Made by a program: the position numbers and the translations under genes. This document shows positions 9,087 through 17,774 of a DNA stretch of 64,000 bases, piece after piece; position 1 is the first letter of the stretch, and the number at the start of each line of letters is the position of its first letter. The notes beneath the pieces were generated by a model. The model did not search any database. It was not told the origin of the DNA and was given only the letters and a program-made list of their open reading frames with translations. Origin of the DNA: an uncultured Lachnospiraceae bacterium (GTDB taxonomy: Bacteria > Bacillota > Clostridia > Lachnospirales > Lachnospiraceae); assembly GCA_910586705.1 (NCBI GenBank), contig CAJUJK010000014.1:1-64000 (forward strand), read 5' to 3'.

Positions 9087-9898
9087 TTGTCCGCCCCTTT
9101 GCCGCTTGTACGGCTGATATACTGCATATACTGCCGCACAAACCCGGCAAATTGTTTTTTGGAAACGGGAACGGCATCCGTTTCCAGCCAGACCGTATCG
9201 GCATTGTATTTTTCCACATACTCTAAATTTACCAGATAAGCGCGGTGGGTGCGGTAAAAATCCGCCCCGGTCTGCTCACAGAGATCCGTCAGCTTTCCGT
9301 AATATTCGATATCTCCGTTTACCGTATGCAGCATAATTTTTCGATTGAAGACTTCCGCATAGATGATATCTGTGAGCAGTACCTTTGTAGAGAGACCGCC
9401 TCTTTTGACAAGAATTGCGCGGGGAGCAGTCCGGCTGTTTTGACTTTCTGCATTTGCTATTTGATTCGCGGATTCGTTTTGCGGCGCTGCAGACGATATA
9501 GCCCGTTCCGTCCGTTCTGCGTATTGCAGCAGGGCATTGTCAAGAACCTCGTACAGTTTTTCGTCGTCAAAAGGTTTTACCAGATAGTGAAAGGCATTTA
9601 CGTCAAACGCTTCGTAGACATATTCTGACAATGCAGTCACAAATATGAGCAAGATATCCCTTTTTTTGCGGCGCAGATCCCTGGCGGTGCGCATACCGTC
9701 TTTTCCCGGCATCTGGATATCCAGAAAAAGAATGTCCGGGATATTTTCAGCGGGCTGGGCAAGCAGCGCGTCTCCCGAATCAAAGCCGTAAATCTGACAA
9801 GGAATCCCGGCATTATAACAATGTTTTTCTATTTTTCGCTGTAGTGTTTCCCGCAGGGCGGTTTCGTCGTCACATATCGCGATTTCTATTGATTTCAT
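9083..9898 (-). CDS. LytTR-family response regulator
   Basis: A 271-residue transcription factor: an N-terminal receiver domain (AICDDE acidic pocket, phospho-acceptor Asp in LFLDIQMPG, conserved Lys in LVKPF) and a C-terminal LytTR DNA-binding domain with FYRTHRAYLVNLEYV. It is the first gene of a two-gene operon with the GHKL kinase. Proteins of this type bind direct repeats of about nine bases in the promoters of nearby operons. Two AAATTGTTG direct repeats lie upstream of its start (10017-10025 and 10035-10043), but their 18-base spacing differs from the usual 21. Confidence 0.92.
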   Translation of the reverse strand: MKSIEIAICDDETALRETLQRKIEKHCYNAGIPCQIYGFDSGDALLAQPAENIPDILFLDIQMPGKDGMRTARDLRRKKRDILLIFVTALSEYVYEAFDVNAFHYLVKPFDDEKLYEVLDNALLQYAERTERAISSAAPQNESANQIANAESQNSRTAPRAILVKRGGLSTKVLLTDIIYAEVFNRKIMLHTVNGDIEYYGKLTDLCEQTGADFYRTHRAYLVNLEYVEKYNADTVWLETDAVPVSKKQFAGFVRQYMQYISRTSGKGADK

Positions 9899-10272
9899 CT
9901 GTTTTTCCTCATTAAGGAACTGTTAAAAGATAACTTTTCACATTGCTTGTCTTTTTCAGTTCCCAATCATAAGATAAGTATACATGATAATCTGTAAAAT
10001 GCCCTTTATTTTCAAAAAATTGTTGTGAATGACCAAATTGTTGATGTAAACGAAAAGCGGCTGTGAGACAGGGTAGCCGGATTTGGACGGATTTGGAAGC
10101 GACGTACTGAAATTGCCGGTATATTTTTGTACATATCTGAAAATTTATGTTACACTGAAGTTGTATTGAAAAACCAGTTTCGTCTAGCGGCAGTTTTGTT
10201 TTGCGGATACAGATACACCGTAAAGCCGCGTCAGAAATTTCGGATCGCGCAGGGAGTGAAGGAAATTAAGAT
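9899..10272. promoter_or_regulatory. Divergent regulatory stretch, candidate promoter at 10127-10156
   Basis: No gene is visible. For the rightward gene, TTGTAC (10127-10132) and TACACT (10151-10156) with an 18-base spacer form a plausible promoter. For the leftward regulator gene, TTTACA followed 16 bases later by TATCTT on the minus strand is possible. The direct repeat AAATTGTTG occurs at 10017 and 10035 and might bind a regulator. Confidence 0.35.
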
Positions 10273-10611
10273 ATGGATGACGGAAAAGTAATTTTAAAGA
10301 AAGTAGTTATAGCGGATGTGGAAGAACCAAATACGGCAGCACAGGAAAAAACAGCGCCGCCGGCTCTGTCGGAAGATATCAAAATGCTGGTGACAAGCAT
10401 GATACATAAGGACGGAGGAGCTTTCGCAAGAGTATCTTTCCTGCGGGACAGCGACTGGGCGGAAGGGATTGTGCCGGGCGGCAGGATCGAGAAGTCGGAG
10501 GGTTTCAGCGGGGAGGAGATCGAGAAGCTGGAAGCATATCTTGCGGGGGAGCAGGAGATGATTTTGCGGGAGGCGAAGGGGGTAAATCCCATACGAAATC
10601 TGTTTCGTTAA
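10273..10611 (+). CDS. Hypothetical protein, 112 residues
   Basis: I do not recognise a family. The protein is acidic and soluble, with no signal peptide, membrane segment or cysteine pattern. The middle (LVTSMIHKDGGAFARVSFLRDSDWAEGIVPGGRIEKSEGF) looks like a compact folded piece of mixed strand and helix; it ends with a helix-rich tail (EEIEKLEAYLAGEQEMI). GGGAGTGAAGG lies before the ATG at a loose distance. It is transcribed toward the MgtC-like gene 108 bases downstream, but co-transcription is not evident. A real gene is likely because codon use matches its neighbours. Confidence 0.6.
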   Translation: MDDGKVILKKVVIADVEEPNTAAQEKTAPPALSEDIKMLVTSMIHKDGGAFARVSFLRDSDWAEGIVPGGRIEKSEGFSGEEIEKLEAYLAGEQEMILREAKGVNPIRNLFR

Positions 10612-10719
10612 TGGCTCAGCTTATAAAGGGGCGTTCTCTCAGATCGTTATTTATCTGCTAAATTCATGCGGCATGATTTATCAGACACATACGATCTGGC
10701 TGAACGGGAGGGGGCACAT

Positions 10720-11397
10720 ATGATATTCGGAGATTTTTCAGAGTGGACAGCAGAAAATCTGATCATACGAATCGTAGCATCCATGATTCTGGGCGGCATC
10801 ATCGGTCTGGATCGCGGCATGAAACACCGGGGCGCGGGAACAAAGACCATGACGGTGGTCTGTCTGGGTGCAACGCTTGTCATGCTGACGGAACAGTATA
10901 TCCAGATTCATTTTCCGGGGCTTGCCAATATGAACCGTATGGCGGCGCAGGTGATCAGCGGCGTGGGTTTTCTGGGCGTGGGAACAATTATCGTATCGAA
11001 CCACCGGGTCAGAGGACTGACGACGGCGGCGACTCTCTGGGCAAGCGCCACTATCGGGCTGGCTGTGGGAATCGGCTTTGTGGAGGGCGGTGTGCTGATT
11101 ACACTCGTCATGCTGTTCTGTCTGCATGTACTTCCCTTTGTGGAGCGTTTTGCCACCAGAAGCACGAGATACTGTAATGTGATTATTGATCTGGAGGAAA
11201 TCCGTTATCTGCATGTGATTATACAGGACTTGAAAGCCGCTGATATCTCTGTGGATTCCATGGAAATCAGCAACTCAAAAATCGGGGACAGCGTGTCGGC
11301 TTATCTGATTTTACATACAAAGAAAGCGATTGAAAAGACGGAAATTTACGAGATTATCACAAAGTCGGACAAGGTGGAGTCGGTGGATTTTCTGTGA
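10720..11397 (+). CDS. MgtC/SapB family membrane protein
   Basis: A 225-residue inner-membrane protein. The N-terminal MgtC domain has four or five membrane helices with the family pattern GGIIGLDRGMKHRGAGTKT, then GVGFLGVGTI and a conserved LTTAATLW motif. The C-terminal 75 residues form a soluble ACT-like domain (YLHVIIQDLKAADISVDSM). The start at 10720 follows GGGAGGGGGC; a longer frame from 10666 has no ribosome site. MgtC proteins are linked to magnesium limitation and inhibition of the F-type ATPase in pathogens; in gut clostridia the role is unknown. The gene converges on exonuclease III with a single base between the stops. Confidence 0.9.
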   Translation: MIFGDFSEWTAENLIIRIVASMILGGIIGLDRGMKHRGAGTKTMTVVCLGATLVMLTEQYIQIHFPGLANMNRMAAQVISGVGFLGVGTIIVSNHRVRGLTTAATLWASATIGLAVGIGFVEGGVLITLVMLFCLHVLPFVERFATRSTRYCNVIIDLEEIRYLHVIIQDLKAADISVDSMEISNSKIGDSVSAYLILHTKKAIEKTEIYEIITKSDKVESVDFL

Positions 11398-11398
11398 A

Positions 11399-12151
11399 TT
11401 ATTGTATTAGTAACCCCACCGGGCAATGGTCTGATCCCATCACCTCAGTGTATATGAAAGCGTCCTGCAATCTGTCCTTTAAAGATGCGGACGTGAGGAA
11501 ATAGTCGATGCGCCACCCCGCATTTTTCGCCCGCGCGCTGAAGCGGTAAGACCACCATGAATAAACGCCCTCCAGATCGGGATAAAAATAGCGGAAAGTG
11601 TCGATAAATCCTGCATCCATAAGGGCTGTGAATTTTCCGCGTTCTTCATCCGTAAATCCTGCATTTTTTCGGTTGGATTTGGGATTCTTTAAGTCGATTT
11701 CCTTATGCGCCACATTCAGATCGCCGCAGAAAATGACAGGTTTGGTCTCTTCCAGTTTTTTCAGATAGGCGAGAAAATCGTCCTCCCATTTCATACGGTA
11801 ATCCAGACGCGCCAGTTCATTCTGGGAGTTGGGCGTATAGACGGTAACAAAATAAAAGTCGGAATATTCCAGCGTGATCACGCGTCCTTCGTGGTCGTGC
11901 TCCTCCACACCGATGCCGCAAGTGACCTGCGATGCCTCTTCTTTTGAAAAGATGGCGGTTCCGGAATAGCCTTTCTTTTCCGCGTAATTCCAGTATTGAT
12001 GGTAGCCCGGCAGTTCCAGATCAATCTGCCCTTCTTGCAGCTTGGTTTCCTGCAGGCAGAAGATATCCGCGTCCGCTTCTTTAAAAAAATCCAGAAAGCC
12101 TTTACCCACGCAGGCTCTGAGTCCGTTCACATTCCACGAAATGAATTTCAT
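11399..12151 (-). CDS. xth: Exodeoxyribonuclease III
   Basis: A 250-residue AP endonuclease/3'-exonuclease of base excision repair. The ordered motifs of the exonuclease III family are all present: WNVNGLRA, LQETKL (metal-binding Glu), VYTPNS, GDLNVAH (catalytic Asp/Asn), WRIDYFL and a final GSDHCPV with the catalytic His. Length is normal. Translation starts with MKFISWNVNG, the usual N-terminus. It stands alone on the minus strand and shares its 3' boundary with the MgtC-like gene. Confidence 0.95.
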   Translation of the reverse strand: MKFISWNVNGLRACVGKGFLDFFKEADADIFCLQETKLQEGQIDLELPGYHQYWNYAEKKGYSGTAIFSKEEASQVTCGIGVEEHDHEGRVITLEYSDFYFVTVYTPNSQNELARLDYRMKWEDDFLAYLKKLEETKPVIFCGDLNVAHKEIDLKNPKSNRKNAGFTDEERGKFTALMDAGFIDTFRYFYPDLEGVYSWWSYRFSARAKNAGWRIDYFLTSASLKDRLQDAFIYTEVMGSDHCPVGLLIQ

Positions 12152-12291
12152 AATTTTGTTTCCCTCATCTTTCTTTTGTACAATATTTAAATAACGTCTC
12201 TCTTACAAAAAATCTGCATTTCGCTTTCACTTCCTTTATTGCCTGTATGCTGTAAGCTTTTTCTTTTAGGGAACTTATAGGGATGTACATA

Positions 12292-13350
12292 TTAATTCTT
12301 GTAAAATCGGAGAATTTCTTTACCTACAATCTCATCCGACAAAGCGCGCATACCATCCAGCCGCTCCTCATAATTTTCCGCGGTCAGTCGGTCCTCTCCT
12401 TTTGCCAGCTTATCATAAACCCAATAATTGATATCCTTGGAGAAGTGGATCATGTCCATGTAAAGGTCTAAATTCGTAATGATCTCTTTCGCGTCCTGAT
12501 AATAATAGATTTCCACGTTGTCGTAAGCAAGCAGCGCCTTTATTGCCTGTTTCTCATTATAAATGACGGAGTCCAGTTCACCTGTCCGATAGGCGTTGTC
12601 CCACCAGAGCATAGAGTAAGGGGAAAAGAAAAATTTAAATGTCGTATCCGGGTGTGTTTTTACCATTTCCGTCAAAAGGGCGATATTTTTTTCGAGGGCG
12701 TCCGCGGTCGCAGTTTCCGGCTGCATCTGTGCGACAGAAGGTTTTCTGGCGTACATGCCGGTCGCCATATCCGCGCCGAAATATTTCCACTGTGCCCAGT
12801 TGTAGGAATCGCCCTCGTCATAGTCCCCGATAAAGGAAAATGCCAGCATATAGGGAAGCTTTTCCATCAGCACATCCTTATTCAGCGTGTACTGATAATC
12901 GTTGAAATGGTTTTTGTCGTAAAGATACATCGGGCAGCCCGTGGAGACATAGGTGGGCTCATCGCTGGCGGAGAGGGAGGAAGGGTCTATGTTGTAAAAG
13001 ACATAGTCCAGCTCGTGATTTTCGTAAGCGATATCCAGAAGCACTTTCAGATCCGCGGTGGCGCCGTAAGAACGGATCGCCTTGATAGTCTGACAGTCAA
13101 AGCCCTGATCGAACCAGCCGTTGTTATAATTCTCACAGACGGAAGAACCAACGATCAGCGCGTTGTAGTCAAAGTTTCTGAGCGTCCCCACGCACTGGTA
13201 TTCTTTGTCCGTTAATACCGCTTTCAGACCGGGCAGGGGTTTGTGATACTGGTAAAAGGGGTCAAAAAGCACAACCGTGCCAATTACCGCCGTGAGGAGA
13301 AGAAGCGCTCTTATGAAAAAAAATTTGATAAATTTTTTGTCTGAAATCAT
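12292..13350 (-). CDS. SGNH/DltD-AlgX-like membrane-anchored hydrolase, partner of MBOAT
   Basis: A 352-residue protein with one N-terminal membrane anchor (FFFIRALLLLTAVIGTVVLF) and an extracytoplasmic domain. It contains LIVGSSVCENY, where the SGNH family places its nucleophilic Ser block, and near the C-terminus DMIHFSKD, resembling the Asp-x-x-His pair. The start at 13350 was chosen because AAAGG lies ahead and the anchor begins directly. It follows the MBOAT gene on the same strand by 11 bases. Such pairs move acyl groups, usually acetate, across the membrane onto polysaccharides. The acceptor is not shown by the sequence. Confidence 0.75.
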   Translation of the reverse strand: MISDKKFIKFFFIRALLLLTAVIGTVVLFDPFYQYHKPLPGLKAVLTDKEYQCVGTLRNFDYNALIVGSSVCENYNNGWFDQGFDCQTIKAIRSYGATADLKVLLDIAYENHELDYVFYNIDPSSLSASDEPTYVSTGCPMYLYDKNHFNDYQYTLNKDVLMEKLPYMLAFSFIGDYDEGDSYNWAQWKYFGADMATGMYARKPSVAQMQPETATADALEKNIALLTEMVKTHPDTTFKFFFSPYSMLWWDNAYRTGELDSVIYNEKQAIKALLAYDNVEIYYYQDAKEIITNLDLYMDMIHFSKDINYWVYDKLAKGEDRLTAENYEERLDGMRALSDEIVGKEILRFYKN

Positions 13351-13361
13351 GGGTTGCCTTT

Positions 13362-14957
13362 CTAAAAATTGAAGTAAAGGAATGTACTCACCTGCGACAG
13401 GGAGATCACGCACCATACAAACAGAATACAGATGCCCCAGCATCTGCCGGAGGTCAGCTCATTATTGGTGGCGCGTTCGTAGGCATTTTTGTGGAAAATC
13501 AGATAAAACGCCAGCACGAACAGGGCAAGCATAACAAACAGGTACAGATAATTGACTGCCGCCGGAGCCGCCAGATCCAGAGCCTGTTTAAGCACATATA
13601 TTTCCGAAATATCAAGCTGCGCGGCGATCTCAAAAAGTTTGCCGTTAAAGCGCAGGGACAGGAGATTTTTAAAAAGCTGTCCTGCCGCCAGCATACTGCT
13701 GCTTCTGAAAAAGAAAAGCGAGAGATTAAAAAGTGTGAACGTAATAATCCAGCCCACAGGCGCGGGGATATGAAAACGGGAGGGACGTTTTTCTTTCCGT
13801 CCACGGATGCCGACTATTCCGAGACTGTCCAACACCACCAGAAGTCCCTGCATGGCGCCCCACGCTACATAGGTCCATGCCGCGCCGTGCCAGAGCCCGC
13901 TCAGCAAAAAGACAATGAACGTATTGAGCAGCATCCGCGCGCGCCCTTTCCGGCTGCCGCCAAGCGGAATATACACATAAGTGATGAAGAACCGGGACAG
14001 GGTAATGTGCCACCGCTGCCAAAATTCCTTGATGCTGCAGGAGCGATAGGGCGAATCGAAGTTTAAAGGCAGTTCCACATGGAACATTCTGCCCAGACCG
14101 ATTGCCATATCGGAATAGCCGCTGAAATCAAAGTACAGTTCAAAGCTGTAGGCGAGAATCACAAAAACAGTGGACACCGCGTCCAGTGAAAAAGTCTGTG
14201 CAAAGCCAAAGTTTGCCATCAGTCCAAACGTGTCTGCCAGCAGCACTTTTTTGGTAAGCCCCAGAACAAACAGATAAATGCCGCGCGCGAAAGAAGCGCT
14301 GTCGAAACGGCGTCTTTCCGGGTCTTCAAACTGGGGAATGATTTCGCTGTGCAGTACGATGGGTCCGGCGATCAACTGCGGGAAAAAGGTCACAAAGGTC
14401 AGGTAGTTGATAAAATCGTAATGCCTGCATCTGCCCAGCGCCCGGTCAATGATATAGGACATCTGCTGAAAGGTGAAAAAGCTGATACCAAGAGGCAGCA
14501 GGATGTGCTTCAAATTAAAATCCGCATGAAAGGCGAGGTTTATGTTTTCAATAAAGAAGTCATAATATTTGAAGTAAAATAAAATGCCCAGATTCAGAAC
14601 AAGACCCGCCAGAAGACCGATTTTACCGGGAACGGAAAGGGATACCTTGTCTGCCGAGGCGGTTTTTTGTATTTTGCTTTCGATGTCGTGTACGGAATCA
14701 GGTCGTAGGGTATTTGAATTTGAAAGAAGACGTTTTATCTCCATCCGGGCTAACGCGAAGCTCAACAGGTAGTTCAGCCCGATACTGCACAGAATAATGG
14801 CGAGATAACTTACATTGAAATAGGCGTAAAACCACAGGGACATAGCGGACAGGAAGAGGCTTGCCAGCCTATACCGCCCGAGTCTGTTAAGCCCATACCA
14901 TCCGATCAGCGCTATGGGTAGAAATATGAAGATAAAAATATAGGAATTAAACAGCAT
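13362..14957 (-). CDS. MBOAT family O-acyltransferase (AlgI-like)
   Basis: A 531-residue multi-pass membrane acyltransferase. It has about ten hydrophobic segments, the family signature YFDFSGYSDMAIG and the catalytic His in LLSGLWHGAAWTYVAWG. It is related to AlgI and DltB, which pass acyl groups through the membrane for transfer to exported polymers. The ATG at 14957 (MLFNSYIFIF) was preferred to a far upstream start, since the membrane-protein composition starts there and GAGGA lies twelve bases ahead. The SGNH protein downstream is its expected transferase partner. Confidence 0.9.
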   Translation of the reverse strand: MLFNSYIFIFIFLPIALIGWYGLNRLGRYRLASLFLSAMSLWFYAYFNVSYLAIILCSIGLNYLLSFALARMEIKRLLSNSNTLRPDSVHDIESKIQKTASADKVSLSVPGKIGLLAGLVLNLGILFYFKYYDFFIENINLAFHADFNLKHILLPLGISFFTFQQMSYIIDRALGRCRHYDFINYLTFVTFFPQLIAGPIVLHSEIIPQFEDPERRRFDSASFARGIYLFVLGLTKKVLLADTFGLMANFGFAQTFSLDAVSTVFVILAYSFELYFDFSGYSDMAIGLGRMFHVELPLNFDSPYRSCSIKEFWQRWHITLSRFFITYVYIPLGGSRKGRARMLLNTFIVFLLSGLWHGAAWTYVAWGAMQGLLVVLDSLGIVGIRGRKEKRPSRFHIPAPVGWIITFTLFNLSLFFFRSSSMLAAGQLFKNLLSLRFNGKLFEIAAQLDISEIYVLKQALDLAAPAAVNYLYLFVMLALFVLAFYLIFHKNAYERATNNELTSGRCWGICILFVWCVISLSQVSTFLYFNF

Positions 14958-15120
14958 AAATTTCCGAAATTCCTCTCTGAAAATACATAAATTTGTAAAT
15001 GCAGGTAAAAAATAATAGTGCGAAGCAGGACAGTTCCTGTTTCTGCTATAGTATAGCAAATCCGGCTGAGGCTTACAAGTCGGGGCTTTATCATTGCCCC
15101 GGAAGAAAACGGAGGACTTG

Positions 15121-15762
15121 ATGAAAAATAGTATATGTAAAATAAAGATATTCATGTTAATCTGCAGTCTTTTTCTTTTATGTGGCTGCGGGCAGGAGGA
15201 ACTGGCGGAAGAAGATCTGGTAGACGGGCGGGAAGCGGTCGGGGAACAGAGAGCGGAGGAAGTGGAAGCAGGAAATTTTCCGCTTTTCTGGGATGGTGAG
15301 GGTGAGCGGCACTTTTTTACTTTGCCAGAGCTGGAAGAGGAAGTAAAAGAGCTTCTAGGGGATAATTACTGGCCGGAAGTCAATTTATCGGCGGCGGAAC
15401 TGGAAAAGCTGACAGGAATCACGGAAGATATGTATGTGGATTTTCTGGCAGAGCGGCAGACGCTTGACGCACATATTGATACCATGATTATCATTCACGC
15501 AAAAGAGGATTATGTGGGAGCGATTGAGCAGGCAATCGAAACTTATCGAAGCGGCTTGATTGAGAAAAACAAGAATTATCCACAGAATCTGAGCAAGGCA
15601 AGAGCATCCCGTATTGAGACAATCAACGATTATATCTGCTTTGTCCAGTTGGGAGCGGACACTACGCCTTTGGCGGATCGCGGCAATGAAGCGGTGATGG
15701 CGCATTGTCTGGAGGAGAACGAAAAAGCGCTGTATGTACTGGAACAGGCAATTTTGCAGTAA
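15121..15762 (+). CDS. Putative lipoprotein, unknown function
   Basis: A 213-residue secreted lipoprotein. The N-terminus has a positively charged start, a hydrophobic run and a lipobox ending LLCGC, with Cys23 as lipidation site. The mature part is acidic and helical and has no family I recognise; the C-terminal half (ARASRIETINDYICFVQLGAD) looks like a small helical bundle. GGAGG precedes the ATG. The leader carries a hairpin CGGGGC/GCCCCG at 15081-15101. It is divergent from the MBOAT/SGNH pair and ends at a terminator, so it is a single-gene unit. Confidence 0.75.
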   Translation: MKNSICKIKIFMLICSLFLLCGCGQEELAEEDLVDGREAVGEQRAEEVEAGNFPLFWDGEGERHFFTLPELEEEVKELLGDNYWPEVNLSAAELEKLTGITEDMYVDFLAERQTLDAHIDTMIIIHAKEDYVGAIEQAIETYRSGLIEKNKNYPQNLSKARASRIETINDYICFVQLGADTTPLADRGNEAVMAHCLEENEKALYVLEQAILQ

Positions 15763-15810
15763 ACAGGGGGCAGACTCGGCAAGGGTTTGGAGCCTCCTGT
15801 TTGCGTTTTT
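15761..15810 (+). terminator. Rho-independent terminator after lipoprotein
   Basis: AAACAGGGGGC (15761-15771) pairs with GCCTCCTGTTT (15792-15802) with one G-T pair, followed by five T at 15806-15810. It overlaps the stop codon of the lipoprotein gene. Confidence 0.7.
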
Positions 15811-15844
15811 GCGCCCAGTGGGTTCTTTTTTATTTTCCCTTTTT

Positions 15845-15909
15845 AAGTTATAATGTTCGTGAAGGCAAACCGCAGGTTTTACGAGCGTGTATTGCGAACG
15901 AAGCAACTT
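15845..15909 (+). promoter_or_regulatory. Nested-hairpin leader of XRE gene
   Basis: Nested complementary pieces surround the region just before the ribosome site: AAGTT/AACTT (15845-15849 and 15905-15909), GTTCG/CGAAC (15855-15859 and 15895-15899) and AAACC/GGTTT. TATAAT at 15849-15854 overlaps it and may be the -10 box, in which case the hairpin DNA acts as operator rather than as RNA. Confidence 0.4.
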
Positions 15910-15925
15910 GGAAGGAAAATTTTGT

Positions 15926-16423
15926 ATGGTGATTTGTATGAACATAAATTTGACGGCAAAATATCTGCAGCATTTGCGTAGAAGTCATAATTACACGCAG
16001 GAAGAACTGGCACAAAAACTGGATATTTCAAGACAGGCGGTCTCCAAGTGGGAAACAGGAGTGACGGTTCCCGAGGTGGATGTTCTGTTAAAGATATCCA
16101 AGCTATATGGCGTTTCGATTAACGATATATTAGAACCCAAAATCCAGCCGCAGCGGATTACAGATTTTGAGCAGATTTGTACCATTCCGAAAGAGAAATT
16201 AAAGGAAATAATGGGGCAGTTTGACACGGATTCACTGGTTATTGCTCTGATGGGAGCGTCGCCCGATGTGAATCAATTTTGTGAAAAGCTGTTTCCAGAG
16301 ATTGATTTTGAAAAAGCGAGGAATGAAATTGGCAGAGTCAGAGTAGAAACGGTGGGGGAAATGCAGGGGCAGATTGTTTCCATGATAAATTTAGAGGCGG
16401 CTGACCGGAAAGGCGGTACATAA
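15926..16423 (+). CDS. XRE-family transcriptional regulator
   Basis: A 165-residue DNA-binding protein. Residues about 8-62 form a Cro/C1-type helix-turn-helix with the usual signature TQEELAQKLDISRQAVSKWETG. The C-terminal 100 residues are helical and do not match a ligand domain I recognise. Two in-frame ATGs (15926 and 15938) are possible; the first has GGAAGG at a fair distance. It stands alone, upstream of the toxin-antitoxin genes, and could regulate them or itself. Confidence 0.85.
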   Translation: MVICMNINLTAKYLQHLRRSHNYTQEELAQKLDISRQAVSKWETGVTVPEVDVLLKISKLYGVSINDILEPKIQPQRITDFEQICTIPKEKLKEIMGQFDTDSLVIALMGASPDVNQFCEKLFPEIDFEKARNEIGRVRVETVGEMQGQIVSMINLEAADRKGGT

Positions 16424-16511
16424 AATATAATGGGAATTTAATGGAAAATTTGATTATTATTTTGTATAATTGTGAGAACAGATATTTAAAGCTTAAAAAG
16501 GGGCGATTATT

Positions 16512-16769
16512 ATGACAGCATTAAGACGTGAAGCAATTCAATTAGTGGAACAGATGCCAGAGGATCAAATGCTGCATATTGTTCAGTATATACGTTCATT
16601 AATTGGAAAAGGAGCAAATGATGAATGGATTTCTCAAAATGCGGAAGTCACTCCCAAGATGAAAGCATTTTTGGAATTAGAGGAGCTGCTGGTTCCTATA
16701 TCTCAAGAATTGGATTATAAAAAGGAATTGGCAGAAGCGAGGGATGAAAAATATGGTTGTTCTGATTGA
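16512..16769 (+). CDS. Putative antitoxin of PIN-domain module
   Basis: An 85-residue protein with a short N-terminal helix region (LRREAIQLVEQMPEDQMLHIVQYI) typical of small antitoxins and DUF2281-like proteins, then a charged, flexible C-terminus that could wrap the toxin. Its last 26 bases overlap the start of the PIN gene, the common toxin-antitoxin layout. GGGGCG precedes the ATG. Assignment rests mostly on the neighbour, since the sequence alone is too short for a firm family call. Confidence 0.65.
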   Translation: MTALRREAIQLVEQMPEDQMLHIVQYIRSLIGKGANDEWISQNAEVTPKMKAFLELEELLVPISQELDYKKELAEARDEKYGCSD

Positions 16770-17220
16770 TACAAATGTTGCTTTAGATTTTTTAACAATG
16801 AGACAGCCCTATTATAATGATGCCAGAAAGGTTATTATGATCTGTGCTAATGAAAGGGTCAAAGGATTTATTGCTTTTCATAGTTTACCTAATATATTTT
16901 ATATATTAAGAAAAAGCCATTCGGAAGAAGTCAGACGAGAAATGTTAAGGAAACTTTGTCTGGTATTGCAGGTGACAGGTGCAAGTCATGATAAAGTCTG
17001 TAATGCTATAGAACGGATGGAATTTTCAGATTTTGAGGATTGTCTGCAGGATGAGTGCGCCAAAGAGGTTTCTGCAGATTTTATTATTACAAGAAATCTG
17101 AATGATTTCCAAAATTCTAAGATAAAGGCTGTAACACCTCAGAAATTTTTAGAAATGATTGATACATTTGGGAGTGACAGGAAGGAACAGGGGGACAGTA
17201 GTTATGGCAGTACAATATAG
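16744..17220 (+). CDS. PIN-domain ribonuclease toxin (VapC-like)
   Basis: A PIN-fold endoribonuclease of about 155-158 residues. The acidic active-site residues are visible: Asp in VLIDTNVALDF near the start, the acidic cluster SDFEDCLQ in the middle, and the C-terminal ITRNLNDF. It would cleave RNA when freed from the antitoxin encoded just upstream, whose frame it overlaps. Two starts are possible, ATG 16744 and ATG 16753; GAGGG fits the second better. Its 3' end overlaps the following acetyltransferase gene by 17 bases, an unusual arrangement that suggests translational coupling of all three. Confidence 0.85.
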   Translation: MKNMVVLIDTNVALDFLTMRQPYYNDARKVIMICANERVKGFIAFHSLPNIFYILRKSHSEEVRREMLRKLCLVLQVTGASHDKVCNAIERMEFSDFEDCLQDECAKEVSADFIITRNLNDFQNSKIKAVTPQKFLEMIDTFGSDRKEQGDSSYGSTI

Positions 17221-17656
17221 AAAATTGAAAGAAAACGACTTGGATACTTTCATACAAATGAGAATCCGTCAGCTCCGGGAGGAAGGGGCAACCGAGGAGA
17301 TCGACTTAAAACCCAATTTACTTGATTATTACAGACGGCATATGGCGGACGGTACGTTTGTGTCCTGGCTTGCCGTTGACGGGGAGAAAATTGTGGGCAC
17401 AATCGGGATGTCTTTTGTGGAAAAACCGCCGTATTTCAGTTGCCCAAGCGGAAAGATCGGTCTGCTTTCCAGCATGTATACTGCTGATGAATACCGCAGA
17501 CAGGGGATCGCAAAAGCTTTGCTGACGCGTGTGGTGGAGGAGGCGAGAGAATACGGCTGCGGCTGTGTGCAGATTACCGCCTCGGATATGGGCGTATTGC
17601 TTTATACGGATTTCGGGTTTGTGAAAAACGGGAATTTTATGCAGTATAAATTTTGA
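17204..17656 (+). CDS. GNAT family N-acetyltransferase
   Basis: A 150-residue acetyl-CoA-dependent acetyltransferase. It has the fold order of the family, with the acetyl-CoA pyrophosphate loop YRRQGIAKALL around residue 97 and the beta-bulge strand before it (IGLLSSMYTADE). ATG 17204 follows GGGGGACAG. The first 17 bases lie inside the PIN toxin gene. The acceptor is unknown; an amino group of a small molecule or protein is typical. Some toxin-antitoxin systems use GNAT toxins, but this one lacks a matching DUF1778-type antitoxin. Confidence 0.88.
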   Translation: MAVQYRKLKENDLDTFIQMRIRQLREEGATEEIDLKPNLLDYYRRHMADGTFVSWLAVDGEKIVGTIGMSFVEKPPYFSCPSGKIGLLSSMYTADEYRRQGIAKALLTRVVEEAREYGCGCVQITASDMGVLLYTDFGFVKNGNFMQYKF

Positions 17657-17735
17657 GGGAAAGCACTAAGCTCGAAAGAATCTTGCTAAATGTTTGTAAG
17701 CTTCACACGAGAAAATGTCAGAGAACGGCATTCTC
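17655..17735 (+). repeat. Bipartite hairpin repeat, copy 1
   Basis: GAGGGAAAGCACTAAGCTC (17655-17673) is followed, after a spacer, by GAGAAAATG (17709-17717) and GCATTCTC (17728-17735). The same order of a GAAAAGTACTAA-centred small hairpin and a GAGAATGC/GCATTCTC hairpin occurs at 42046-42099, and in part at 53171-53276. It lies just upstream of the alpha/beta hydrolase gene. Confidence 0.5.
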
Positions 17736-17774
17736 TGCATGGATGTTTGTACCAGCTATGATACGGAGGAAATC

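Noticed and set aside
10017..10043. LytTR binding site made of AAATTGTTG direct repeats
   Set aside because: Spacing is 18 bases rather than the usual 21 and the sequence is AT-rich, so a chance repeat cannot be excluded; kept only as a note.
17657..17774. Longer alpha/beta hydrolase starting at 17715
   Set aside because: The extra residues come from the hairpin repeat and do not match the family; GGAGGA supports 17775.
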